Source: Loigolactobacillus rennini DSM 20253 | GTDB lineage: Bacteria > Bacillota > Bacilli > Lactobacillales > Lactobacillaceae | DNA length: 42,419 nucleotides | Assembly (NCBI RefSeq): GCF_001436505.1 | Contig: NZ_AYYI01000105.1 | Span: forward strand, 1-42,419 | Direction: 5' to 3' | Part shown: piece by piece, positions 26,591 through 34,832 of the stretch | How positions within the stretch are numbered: position 1 is the first letter of the stretch | How the letters are laid out: the number at the start of each line of letters is the position of its first letter | Translations under genes and position numbers: made by a program | The notes under the pieces: generated by a model | Told to the model about the DNA's origin: nothing | Seen by the model: the letters and a program-made list of their open reading frames with translations, nothing else | Databases searched by the model: none

Positions 26591-27430
26591 ATGTCTTTTA
26601 ACTGGAGTGACTTGCTAACCTGGGGCAATTTTATCAACGTACTAGATATTCTAGTAGTTTGGTACTTTGTCTATAAACTGATTATGTTAGTGCGCGGCAC
26701 TAAAGCTGTCCAATTACTTAAGGGCATTGTGGTCATTGTATTAGTTAAACTGATCAGTTGGGGTATCGGTTTGCGCACAGTGTCTTACATTATGGACCAA
26801 GTGATCAATTGGGGTGTCATCGCGATTGTGATCATTTTTCAACCCGAAATTCGGCGCGGCTTAGAACATTTAGGCCGAGGTTCTTTATTCATGCGTGGTC
26901 GTAATCAAAATGAGCAAGAAAACCAAATGGTAGCTGCACTGGATAAAGCCATTCAGTACATGTCAAAGCGGCGGATTGGCGCGTTAATCACCATCCAAAT
27001 GAATACCGGTTTAGAAGATTATATCGAAACGGGAATTGATTTGAATGCGGATGTGACCGGAGAGCTGTTGATTAATATCTTCATCCCCAACACCCCGTTG
27101 CATGACGGGGCTGTGATCATTCAAAATGGCAAAATTGCTGTCGCTGCTGCTTATTTGCCGCTTTCGGAGAGTAATTTAATTCCTAAAGAATATGGCACCC
27201 GGCACCGGGCTGCAGTGGGGATTAGTGAGGTGACTGATGCGCTCACTATTGTTGTTTCTGAAGAAACCGGCGGTGTAATGATTACCCGTAACAGTGAAAT
27301 GCTGCAGGAACTTAGCCAAGAAGATTATTTAAAATACTTACGCCGAGCGTTGGTTCAGCCTGAGGAACCACAGCGTAATGCTTTTCAAGAATTTATTGAT
27401 GGCATTGTTAAAGGAGGGACCCGTAAATGA
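26591..27430 (+). CDS. cdaA: Diadenylate cyclase CdaA
   Basis: Membrane-bound enzyme that makes c-di-AMP from two ATP, 279 residues. Three N-terminal helices (to about residue 80) anchor a cytosolic DAC domain. Its catalytic motifs DGA (172-174, in LHDGAVII) and RHR (204-206, in RHRAAVGISE) are intact. The start is ATG 26591 with TGGAGG upstream. It is the first gene of the conserved cdaA-cdaR-glmM operon and overlaps cdaR by 4 nt. c-di-AMP controls potassium, osmolyte and cell-wall homeostasis in Firmicutes. Confidence 0.97.
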   Translation: MSFNWSDLLTWGNFINVLDILVVWYFVYKLIMLVRGTKAVQLLKGIVVIVLVKLISWGIGLRTVSYIMDQVINWGVIAIVIIFQPEIRRGLEHLGRGSLFMRGRNQNEQENQMVAALDKAIQYMSKRRIGALITIQMNTGLEDYIETGIDLNADVTGELLINIFIPNTPLHDGAVIIQNGKIAVAAAYLPLSESNLIPKEYGTRHRAAVGISEVTDALTIVVSEETGGVMITRNSEMLQELSQEDYLKYLRRALVQPEEPQRNAFQEFIDGIVKGGTRK

Positions 27431-28536
27431 TCAACTTTAACAAGTTTTTCAATAGTCCTTGGGTTTACCGTATTTTAGCGCTAATTTTTGCAGGGATGTT
27501 GTTTACATATGTGAACATTGACCAGATCAATTCGACTAGTCAAGCGACTAATAGTAGCACTACCATGTTGGCTAATAAAAGTCGAACGTTAAAAATACCA
27601 CTGCAAATCAATGCGGATACGGATAAATATTTTATCACCGGCTATCCTGAAAAGGTTAAAGTCAACATTGAAGGCCCAAGTGCTTTGGTAACAGCAACGG
27701 CGAACACGCAAAATTTCAAAGTGATTGCTGATTTGGAAAAATTAGGCGTTGGCAAACATGTTGTACGTTTACGGCAGTCTGGTTTGAATAAGGAGCTAGG
27801 TTATCGGATCATCCCGAGTAAGATTAAGGTAGATATTCAGGTTAAAGCGGTGAAACGTTTCCCAATTCAAGTGAAGTTTAACAAAGCTAATTTAGCACAG
27901 GGATATACTAGTGGAGAACCGCGATTAAGCCAAGCAACGACGGTTGTTTCTGGTTCTAAAGCAGAAGTGAACGCGATTCAACAAGTTGTTGCTAATGTAA
28001 ACACAGAAAATAATATTACCAGTGACATTAGTCAGGCAACTTTATTACAACCACTAGATCAACGTGGTAATACGGTCAACGCATTATTGGATCCGAAAAC
28101 GGTTAAAGTCACCATTCCGGTTAGTCGACCGTCGAAGAAAGTACCGCTTAACTTGAAGCAAACAGGAAATGGTGCTTCTGGCAAATCTTATCAGCTGTCA
28201 AGCAACGTTAAAAATGTAACGTTGACGGGCTCGCAATCAGATTTAGATAAAGTATCGCAACTTTCTTTAAATGTTTCAGTATCTGACATTAAACATAGCA
28301 CCACTAAGACAATTGATGTCCCAACACCGGACGGCGTGCAAGCTAGTCCGAATACTGTCAAAGTGTCCATTACGGTGAACAATTCAGATAATGGTACGCA
28401 GCAAACGGCAGAATCTAGTAGTGAAAGTAACAGCGCGACTTCCAGTAGCGAATCTGAGAATTCTGAATCGAGTGTAGCTAGTTCCAGTAGTACTAATTCA
28501 GACGAAAGTTCAGCGGGTTCGTCAAGTCAGCGTTAA
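27427..28536 (+). CDS. cdaR: CdaA regulator CdaR (YbbR-domain protein)
   Basis: Membrane-anchored extracytoplasmic protein, 369 residues, that modulates CdaA. An N-terminal helix (WVYRILALIFAGMLFTYVNI) is followed by repeated YbbR domains (~residues 50-315), seen as recurring ...GYPEKVKVNIEGP..., SKIKVDIQVK, PKTVKVTIPV and PNTVKVSITV units. The last 50 or so residues are an acidic, Ser-rich tail (SSSESENSESSVASSSS), probably disordered and able to reach into the wall. The start ATG 27427 overlaps the cdaA stop (ATGA). Confidence 0.94.
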   Translation: MINFNKFFNSPWVYRILALIFAGMLFTYVNIDQINSTSQATNSSTTMLANKSRTLKIPLQINADTDKYFITGYPEKVKVNIEGPSALVTATANTQNFKVIADLEKLGVGKHVVRLRQSGLNKELGYRIIPSKIKVDIQVKAVKRFPIQVKFNKANLAQGYTSGEPRLSQATTVVSGSKAEVNAIQQVVANVNTENNITSDISQATLLQPLDQRGNTVNALLDPKTVKVTIPVSRPSKKVPLNLKQTGNGASGKSYQLSSNVKNVTLTGSQSDLDKVSQLSLNVSVSDIKHSTTKTIDVPTPDGVQASPNTVKVSITVNNSDNGTQQTAESSSESNSATSSSESENSESSVASSSSTNSDESSAGSSSQR

Positions 28537-28564
28537 TTGCTAATATGAAATGAGGAATTTAATC

Positions 28565-29920
28565 ATGAATAAATATTTTGGAACAGATGGCGTTCGCGGT
28601 GTGGCAAATCAGGAATTAACACCAGAACTTGCTTTTCGCGTCGGACGGACCGGCGGTTATGTTTTGGCAAAATACCAAGAAGATAAAGATAAAAAACCAT
28701 TGGTTTTAGTTTCGCGCGACACACGAATTTCGGGACAATTATTGCAACAATCATTAATTTCTGGCCTGCTTTCCGTGGGAATTGAAGTTTTGAATTTAGG
28801 AATTATTTCAACGCCAGCGGTGGCTTATCTAACTCGAATCCAAGGTGCAGCTGCTGGTGTTCAGATCACAGCTTCACATAATCCGGCTGAATACAATGGT
28901 ATTAAGTTTTTCGGACCAGATGGCTTTAAACTATTGGATCAACAAGAAGCTGAAATTGAGCAATTATTAGATGCTGATGAGGATAAGTTACCTCGTCCAG
29001 CAACGGATGGTTTGGGCACTTTAGCAGATTATCCAGAAGGTATGCTGAAGTATACGCAATTTTTAAAACAAACTTTACCTGATGATTTGTCTGGCATCAA
29101 TGTGGTAGTAGATGCGGCAAATGGGGCAACTTCTAGCATTGTGACGCGTTTGTTTGCTGATTTGGATACTGATTTTTCGACAATTGCCACTAAGCCAAAC
29201 GGTATCAATATCAATGATCACGTTGGTTCAACACATCCTGAGAAATTAGCTCAGACAGTAGTTGATAAACAAGCACAAGTTGGTTTAGCTTTTGATGGTG
29301 ATGGTGACCGGTGTATTGCAGTTGATGAAAATGGTCAAGTCGTCGATGGCGATAAAATTATGTTTATTCTTGGTCAGTACTTCTCAGATCGCGGTCGGTT
29401 GAAGCAGGATACGGTAGTGACTACCGTTATGAGTAATCTAGGTCTGTATAAAGCATTAGCAGCTGCTAACTTAAATTCAAAACAGACTAAAGTTGGTGAC
29501 CGTTACGTCGTAGAAGAAATGCGTGAGCAAGGCTATAATTTAGGCGGCGAGCAGTCCGGCCACATTATTTTATTTGATTACAATACTACTGGTGATGGCT
29601 TATTAACCGGGATCCAGTTACTTAACGTAATGAAAAAAACCGGGAAAAAATTATCTGAATTGGCGGCACCAGTGTCGACTTATCCGCAACGGTTGGTGAA
29701 CATTAAAGTAGCAGATAAAAAACAAGCTTTAGCTGATCCAGAAATTAAAACGGTGATCGATACGGTTGAAAAAGAAATGAATGGTGAGGGCCGTGTCTTA
29801 GTTCGCCCTAGTGGTACGGAACCACTATTACGTGTGATGGCAGAAGCTGCAACTCAAGAAAAAGTGGATCAATATGTTGAACGGATTGCCGCAGTTGTTC
29901 GTGAGCGTGTGGGGATCTAA
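28565..29920 (+). CDS. glmM: Phosphoglucosamine mutase
   Basis: Converts GlcN-6-P to GlcN-1-P on the way to UDP-GlcNAc. 451 residues, the normal length. The N-terminus [12 protein letters not shown], the phosphoserine loop [12 protein letters not shown] (Ser104), the metal loop AFDGDGDRC, the sugar-binding GGEQSGH and the phosphate-binding [13 protein letters not shown] are all present. I chose ATG 28565 (TGAGGA RBS) over an in-frame upstream start at 28550. It is the third gene of the cdaA operon. In B. subtilis and L. lactis GlmM binds CdaA and lowers c-di-AMP synthesis, which fits this linkage. Confidence 0.97.
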   Translation: MNKYFGTDGVRGVANQELTPELAFRVGRTGGYVLAKYQEDKDKKPLVLVSRDTRISGQLLQQSLISGLLSVGIEVLNLGIISTPAVAYLTRIQGAAAGVQITASHNPAEYNGIKFFGPDGFKLLDQQEAEIEQLLDADEDKLPRPATDGLGTLADYPEGMLKYTQFLKQTLPDDLSGINVVVDAANGATSSIVTRLFADLDTDFSTIATKPNGININDHVGSTHPEKLAQTVVDKQAQVGLAFDGDGDRCIAVDENGQVVDGDKIMFILGQYFSDRGRLKQDTVVTTVMSNLGLYKALAAANLNSKQTKVGDRYVVEEMREQGYNLGGEQSGHIILFDYNTTGDGLLTGIQLLNVMKKTGKKLSELAAPVSTYPQRLVNIKVADKKQALADPEIKTVIDTVEKEMNGEGRVLVRPSGTEPLLRVMAEAATQEKVDQYVERIAAVVRERVGI

Positions 29921-29992
29921 GTGCTGTTTTGATCAGTTTAGTATGTAATTTAGTCACGAAAATATAATTTTAAGGGTCAGTAAGCAATTGAG

Positions 29993-30022
29993 CAGTGGTG
30001 CATTTGGTACCGCTGTTTTTTT
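29993..30022 (+). terminator. Terminator of the cdaA-cdaR-glmM operon
   Basis: CAGTGGT at 29993-29999 pairs with ACCGCTG at 30009-30015 (one G-U), followed by seven T. It separates glmM from the glmS leader. Confidence 0.8.
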
Positions 30023-30113
30023 GTCGCAGTAACTTTGTTGTAACTGTTAGTGAGACAGCACAAGTTAACCTGATTGTTACAATACCAATTTGAATAAAAT
30101 AATTCGTTAATAA

Positions 30114-30142
30114 TTGACAAGCGCTAATTAGTGGGCTATATT
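30114..30142 (+). promoter_or_regulatory. glmS promoter
   Basis: TTGACA at 30114-30119 and TATATT at 30137-30142 with an ideal 17-nt spacer, giving a start near 30149. The transcript would carry about 55 nt before the ribozyme cleavage site. Confidence 0.85.
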
Positions 30143-30199
30143 AGTTTCTGTTTCCAGAAAAGCAATGAAAAAGGAGGACTATACCAATTATTAAATCGG

Positions 30200-30358
30200 A
30201 ATAGCGCCAGGACCATTTTGATTGGTTGACGAGGATAGAGTTTATCGATTGTCGGCGGGTGACTCTAGGGTCTGCACTCTACAGATCTCATGTTAAAAAC
30301 AAGTGTAAGCTTGCAACAAAGCAGGGATCAAGCAGTGGAAACGAACTGTTAAACTAGT
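30200..30358 (+). ncRNA. glmS ribozyme-riboswitch
   Basis: Self-cleaving RNA that uses GlcN-6-P as cofactor to shut down glmS. It is recognised from AGCGCC at the cleavage site (cut expected between A30203 and G30204), the P1-type hairpin ACCA/TGGT, the invariant core TTGACGAGGATAGAG, the segment TCGGCGGGTGACTCTA whose ACTCTA pairs with TAGAGT, and the following GTCTGC...ACAGATC helix. The downstream P4-type extension runs to about 30358, where the glmS RBS region begins. The 3' limit is approximate. With glmM in the preceding operon, it ties amino-sugar supply to demand. Confidence 0.95.
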
Positions 30359-30375
30359 AGAGAAGAGGATGCACA

Positions 30376-32190
30376 ATGTGTGGAATTGTTGGCATAATTG
30401 GAAAAGATAATAGTCGGGACGTTTTATTGAATGGTTTAAAAAAATTAGAGTACCGCGGCTATGATTCCGCTGGAATTTATGTGAATGACCAAAACGGTCA
30501 TGATAGTTTAGTTAAAACACAAGGTAGAATTGCTGACCTTGAAGCAAAATTAACACCAGCGGTGCAGGGTGAGATGGGAATTGGTCATACCCGGTGGGCA
30601 ACACATGGGGAGCCCAGTGATATTAACGCACACCCGCATGTTTCAGCAGATGGCCGTTTCTATTTAGTTCACAATGGTGTCATTAATAACTATGCACAAT
30701 TACGTGACCAATACTTACAAGGTGTTCAGTTAGTGAGTCAAACGGACACAGAAGTCGTGGTCCAACTAATTGCGTACTTTGCAAAAACAGATCAGCTTTC
30801 AGGTCGTGAAGCCTTTCGGAAAACTTTGACGTTGCTGGATGGCTCGTACGCCTTTTTGTTGGTTGACCGGACAGAACCAGATAAATTGTTTGTCGCTAAA
30901 AATAAAAGTCCTTTGCTAGTGGGTGTTGGTGATGGGTTTAACGTAGTTTGCTCAGATGCAATGGCAATGCTCGATCAAACCAAGGATTTTATTGAATTGC
31001 ATGATGGGGAAATGGTTACCATAACGCAAGATAAAATTAATATTGAAACTATTGCTGGAAAAGCTGTCCAGCGAGCACCTTATCACGTTGACATGTCAGT
31101 TAGCGATACCGAAAAAGGGCCATATCCCTTTTACATGTTAAAAGAAATCAATGAACAACCGACAGTAATGCGCCGCCTAGCACAAACTTATTTGGACGAA
31201 AAAGGTCAACCACAAATTGCGCCTGAACTTTTAGCGGCACTTAAACAAGCAGACCGACTTTATATTTTGGCCGCAGGAACAAGTTATCATGCTGGACTAG
31301 TCGCTAAATCAATGTTTGAAAAATTAGCACAGTTACCAACAGAAGTCAGCTTAGCCAGTGAGTTTGGTTATAATACGCCTTTGTTAGCTAAAAAGCCTTT
31401 CTTCTTATTTCTTTCGCAAAGTGGCGAAACTGCAGATAGTCGGCAAGTATTAGTTAAGGTTAAGCAGTGGGGTTATCCTAGTTTAACGATGACTAACGTG
31501 CCTGGTTCTACATTATCGCGAGAAGCGACTTATACTTTATTGTTAAAAGCAGGGCCAGAAATTGCGGTTGCTTCAACTAAGGCTTATACTGCTCAAATCG
31601 CACTACAAGCGATTTTAGCTAAAGCCTTAGGTGAGACACGACAACTTGTGACAGCACAAAAATTTGATATTCGTAAGCAACTGGGTTTAGTGGCAAACGG
31701 GATGCAGACATTGATTGATGAACACCACCGTTTTGATCAGTTAGCCAAAACTTATTTAGGAACGACTAGTAATGCTTTTTACATTGGTCGTGGCTACGAT
31801 TATCCTGTCTCTTTAGAAGCAGCTTTAAAACTGAAGGAAATTTCTTACGTCCAAGCTGAAGGCTTTGCAGGTGCGGAATTAAAACATGGGACAATTTCAT
31901 TAATTGAAAAGGGGACACCAGTTATTGCAATCATAACTGATAAACGAGTTGCTAGTCACACACGAAGTAATGTTCAAGAAGTACGGGCCCGGGGTGCTCA
32001 TGTGTTGACAATTGCGATGCACGCAGTTGCACAACAATCAGATCAAGTTGTTTTGGCTGATGTTAATCCGTTGTTGTCAGCCTTACTCAGCGTTGTTCCT
32101 GCTCAATTATTAGCTTATTACACTAGTTTAAATCGGGGCTATGACGTTGATAAACCGCGTAATTTGGCTAAAGCAGTAACGGTTGAATAA
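30376..32190 (+). CDS. glmS: Glutamine-fructose-6-phosphate aminotransferase (isomerizing)
   Basis: Makes GlcN-6-P from fructose-6-P and glutamine, the first step to UDP-GlcNAc. 604 residues. The N-terminal glutaminase domain starts with Cys2 as nucleophile (MCGIVGIIG) and carries YRGYDSAGI and GHTRWATHG. Two C-terminal SIS domains carry the sugar-binding LSQSGETADSRQ and STKAYTAQ, and the enzyme ends in the conserved PRNLAKAVTVE. The start ATG 30376 has AGAAGAGG just upstream, after the ribozyme. Confidence 0.97.
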   Translation: MCGIVGIIGKDNSRDVLLNGLKKLEYRGYDSAGIYVNDQNGHDSLVKTQGRIADLEAKLTPAVQGEMGIGHTRWATHGEPSDINAHPHVSADGRFYLVHNGVINNYAQLRDQYLQGVQLVSQTDTEVVVQLIAYFAKTDQLSGREAFRKTLTLLDGSYAFLLVDRTEPDKLFVAKNKSPLLVGVGDGFNVVCSDAMAMLDQTKDFIELHDGEMVTITQDKINIETIAGKAVQRAPYHVDMSVSDTEKGPYPFYMLKEINEQPTVMRRLAQTYLDEKGQPQIAPELLAALKQADRLYILAAGTSYHAGLVAKSMFEKLAQLPTEVSLASEFGYNTPLLAKKPFFLFLSQSGETADSRQVLVKVKQWGYPSLTMTNVPGSTLSREATYTLLLKAGPEIAVASTKAYTAQIALQAILAKALGETRQLVTAQKFDIRKQLGLVANGMQTLIDEHHRFDQLAKTYLGTTSNAFYIGRGYDYPVSLEAALKLKEISYVQAEGFAGAELKHGTISLIEKGTPVIAIITDKRVASHTRSNVQEVRARGAHVLTIAMHAVAQQSDQVVLADVNPLLSALLSVVPAQLLAYYTSLNRGYDVDKPRNLAKAVTVE

Positions 32191-32215
32191 TGTGTAAACA
32201 TGAATCATGAATTGA

Positions 32216-32254
32216 AAAGGCTGAGCAGTTCATTTGGACTGTTCGGCCTTTATT
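32216..32254 (+). terminator. Terminator after glmS
   Basis: AAAGGCTGAGCAGT at 32216-32229 pairs with ACTGTTCGGCCTTT at 32238-32251 with few mismatches, then ATT. It lies directly in front of the VanZ-like gene. Confidence 0.8.
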
Positions 32255-32267
32255 GCTTGTGGTAAAA

Positions 32268-32840
32268 ATGATTGAAGGCTGGTACAGGCTTTATTTTTGC
32301 GTTATTCTATTTTTATTAGGAGATGATGACATCAAGCAACAGAAGCATGCAAATTGGTGGTTACTGTTAGCGGCTGGTGTGATGCTTTTATTATTTATTA
32401 GTTCAGCCCAAACTTATCAACAACAGACTGCAGTGCCATTTTTACAACGCTGGCTACAACATCAACCTTTTAAGACGCAACTAGCAACAATTCATTTTAC
32501 TTATGCAGGGCAGCCGATCAGCGTTAGTCATAGTGGCTATTTTAAATTTATTGAATTTTTTATCCGTAAAGCAGCACATTTTGGTAGCTACTTTTTAATT
32601 GGGCTAGGCGGTTATATGGGTTATCAGCAGCGCATTCAACAAACTGAATTAACGATGGTTGTTGTCTGGTTAGCAGCGACTGGCTATGCAGCTTTAGATG
32701 AATTTCACCAAAGTTTGACGGGTGGCCGTACACCTCTTTTCCAAGATGTTATTTTGGATGCAAGTGGTGCGCTGTTGGCAATTTTGCTAGCCTGGATAAT
32801 CACACAACTTCGACAGTATCATGGTAAAAAAGCGGCTTAA
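32268..32840 (+). CDS. VanZ-like family membrane protein
   Basis: Small membrane protein of the VanZ-like family, up to 190 residues. The family core is clear: FIRKAAHFGSYFLIGLGG, then ALDEFHQSLTGGRTPLFQDVILDASG, with about four helices. Function is unknown; VanZ itself is linked to teicoplanin tolerance, but that cannot be transferred. The start is uncertain. ATG 32268 is the only canonical codon in frame but lacks an RBS. A good AGGAG (32318-32322) sits 8 nt before ATC 32331, exactly where homologues seem to begin (x-KQQKHANWW). The hydrophobic extension from 32268 may therefore not be translated. Confidence 0.82.
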   Translation: MIEGWYRLYFCVILFLLGDDDIKQQKHANWWLLLAAGVMLLLFISSAQTYQQQTAVPFLQRWLQHQPFKTQLATIHFTYAGQPISVSHSGYFKFIEFFIRKAAHFGSYFLIGLGGYMGYQQRIQQTELTMVVVWLAATGYAALDEFHQSLTGGRTPLFQDVILDASGALLAILLAWIITQLRQYHGKKAA

Positions 32841-32848
32841 AGCCTTGA

Positions 32849-32876
32849 TTGACGCGCCAGCTTCTGCTAATATAAA
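32849..32876 (+). promoter_or_regulatory. Promoter of the YebC-family gene
   Basis: TTGACG at 32849-32854 and TATAAA at 32871-32876, spacer 16 nt, about 58 nt before the start codon. Confidence 0.65.
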
Positions 32877-32934
32877 TTAGGTGTCTTTTTAGTTGGGCAC
32901 ACTATTTTGATGGTAAAGGAAAGAGGGACATAAC

Positions 32935-33675
32935 ATGTCAGGACATTCAAAATGGCATAACATCCAAGGCCGCAAAAACGCCCAAGATGCTAAGCGCGGA
33001 AAAATATTCCAAAAGATCTCACGCGAGTTATACATGGCTGTAAAAGCTGGGGGCCCTGATCCTTCATCTAACCCCCAACTACGTTTGATCATGGATAAAG
33101 CACGTGCCGCAAACATGCCAAAAACAAACGTTAAACGAGCAGTGGATAAAGGCTCTGGTTCTGATGCAACAAATTATGAAGAAGTCACTTATGAAGGTTA
33201 TGGACCTGGCGGTGTAGCTGTCTTAGTTCATGCGTTAACCGACAATAAAAATCGAACCTCTTCTAGCGTTCGGGTTGCATTTACCCGTAATGGTGGTTCA
33301 ATGGGTTCAGCGGGTTCGGTTTCTTACATGTTTGATCGTCGTGGCTACATTGTCATCGAACGTAAAGATTTAGACGTTGATGAAGATCAAATGCTAGAAG
33401 ATGCATTAGAAGCTGGTGCAGACGATATGCAAACCAGTGATGATGCTTTTGAAATTTACACTGACCCTAAACAATTAGCGGCCGTTCGCGATGCATTGGA
33501 AGCAAAAGACTATAAGCTAGCAACGGCTGAGCTGACCATGATTCCAGAAACTACTGTTCCAGTTCCAGCAGATAAAGTGGAACAATTTGAGCGGATGATT
33601 GATCGCCTTGAAGATGATGATGATGTTTCGGAAGTTTATTATGCTGGCGAATTACCAGAAAATACAGAAGCTTAA
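32935..33675 (+). CDS. YebC/PmpR-family protein
   Basis: Cytosolic YebC/TACO1-family protein, 246 residues. The N-terminus [20 protein letters not shown] is diagnostic. It is followed by [37 protein letters not shown] and MFDRRGYI. Members were long annotated as DNA-binding regulators; newer work links the family to relief of ribosome stalling, so I give no gene symbol. The start ATG 32935 has AGAGGG 8 nt upstream. It is separated from comGA by a strong terminator. Confidence 0.95.
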   Translation: MSGHSKWHNIQGRKNAQDAKRGKIFQKISRELYMAVKAGGPDPSSNPQLRLIMDKARAANMPKTNVKRAVDKGSGSDATNYEEVTYEGYGPGGVAVLVHALTDNKNRTSSSVRVAFTRNGGSMGSAGSVSYMFDRRGYIVIERKDLDVDEDQMLEDALEAGADDMQTSDDAFEIYTDPKQLAAVRDALEAKDYKLATAELTMIPETTVPVPADKVEQFERMIDRLEDDDDVSEVYYAGELPENTEA

Positions 33676-33728
33676 TGACTTTAAAATGACATTGCGCGGT
33701 TGAATCAAGCGGGTGTTAGCAGATTTTT

Positions 33729-33772
33729 AAAAGACTGAGTAAATCACATTAGTGATTTACTCAGTCTTTTTT
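33729..33772. terminator. Terminator between the YebC gene and comGA
   Basis: A 19-bp perfect stem: AAAAGACTGAGTAAATCAC at 33729-33747 and its complement at 33752-33770, loop ATTA, then T to 33772. It insulates the competence operon from upstream transcription. Confidence 0.95.
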
Positions 33773-33835
33773 GTTTATTATTCAGAAACTAAACACTTCG
33801 CTGGTGTATTTTAAATAAATCACTGCTATGACTTT

Positions 33836-33843
33836 TACGTATA
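33836..33843 (+). promoter_or_regulatory. Candidate competence sigma factor box
   Basis: TACGTATA preceded by TTT matches 7 of 8 positions of the streptococcal ComX/SigX box TACGAATA. It lies 18 nt before the AAGGAGG RBS of comGA. Transcription would begin near 33850. No sigma-A promoter of comparable quality is visible between the terminator and comGA. The assignment rests on this single match. Confidence 0.5.
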
Positions 33844-33875
33844 TTAAAAATAGAACTAACAAGGAGGCGAGCGAT

Positions 33876-34832
33876 TTGTCGGTGACAAAGGTTGTAACCC
33901 AACTATTAGAACAATGCATTGCACAGCAAGCTAGTGATCTATATTTTTTGCCGTATTATCAGACTTACCGCTTATATTTACGCACATCAGCTGGGATGAC
34001 TTTTTTTCAGACAATTACTGCTGATTGTGCAAAAGCTTGGCTCAACCATCTTAAATTTACGGCTAAAATGGCATTAAGCGAAACGCGTCGCCCACAATTA
34101 GGGGCGCGGCGTATCGTTATTGGCAAACAGACTATCTTTTTGCGGCTGTCGACAGTAGGTTCTTTTCAAAATCAAGAATCATTGGTCATTCGTTTTATTT
34201 ATCCTAATACAACAGCAGTCCAGTATTTAATGCCCGATCAATTGACGCAACTGATACAAATTTGTCAGCGTCGTGGTTTGGTGGTGTTAGCAGGGCCTAC
34301 TGGTTCAGGAAAAACCACAACATTGTACCAATTAGCAACAAAACTAGGCCAAAATAAGATGGTGATGGCCATTGAAGATCCAATTGAGATATTTAAAGCA
34401 GAATTTTTACAATTACAAGTAAATGAAGCAGCTGGCATGACTTATTCAGCATTGTTAAAGGTCGCGTTGCGTCACCGGCCGGATATTATGATTATTGGTG
34501 AAATTCGTGATGCTCAGACGGCTGAAGCAGCTGTTAATGCTGCGTTAAGTGGCCATCTGGTGCTGAGTACGGTTCATGCGCGCACTGCACGTAAAGTCAG
34601 TACGCGTTTAGTAGAATTAGGAGTCGATACTGCAACGCTAACGCATTGCTTAACTGCAGTTGCTTATCAGCGGCTGTTACCGACAACAAACGGTCCAGCG
34701 GCATTACTTGATATTTATGAGCCAGAAGCAGGAGGTAAAACGAATGAAAAAAACTGGCAACAATCTTTGGCTGATGCCGCTAAATTGGGTCAAATCGACG
34801 CAACAACGCGGCAAGCTTTTTGGCACGGCTAA
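33876..34832 (+). CDS. comGA: Competence pilus assembly ATPase ComGA
   Basis: Hexameric secretion ATPase that powers assembly of the competence pseudopilus for DNA uptake, 318 residues. Walker A GPTGSGKTT is at ~140-148. The Asp box MAIEDPIE, Walker B in RPDIMIIGEIRDAQTA and the His box ALSGHLVLSTVHA follow. I choose TTG 33876, because AAGGAGG (33861-33867) is exactly 8 nt upstream. The in-frame ATG 33828 lacks an RBS and would lie upstream of a transcript starting from the putative com box. The 3' end overlaps comGB by 89 nt. Confidence 0.93.
   Translation: MSVTKVVTQLLEQCIAQQASDLYFLPYYQTYRLYLRTSAGMTFFQTITADCAKAWLNHLKFTAKMALSETRRPQLGARRIVIGKQTIFLRLSTVGSFQNQESLVIRFIYPNTTAVQYLMPDQLTQLIQICQRRGLVVLAGPTGSGKTTTLYQLATKLGQNKMVMAIEDPIEIFKAEFLQLQVNEAAGMTYSALLKVALRHRPDIMIIGEIRDAQTAEAAVNAALSGHLVLSTVHARTARKVSTRLVELGVDTATLTHCLTAVAYQRLLPTTNGPAALLDIYEPEAGGKTNEKNWQQSLADAAKLGQIDATTRQAFWHG

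Noticed and set aside
28400-28533. Ser-rich repeat at the end of cdaR as a possible separate adhesin or recombination scar
   Set aside because: It is in frame with the YbbR protein, ends at a normal stop, and low-complexity tails of this sort are common in extracytoplasmic proteins of lactobacilli.
30181-30204. Leader peptide starting at ATA or ATT after the AAGGAGG before the ribozyme
   Set aside because: Would need a very rare start codon and gives only a few codons; the orphan-SD reading is simpler.
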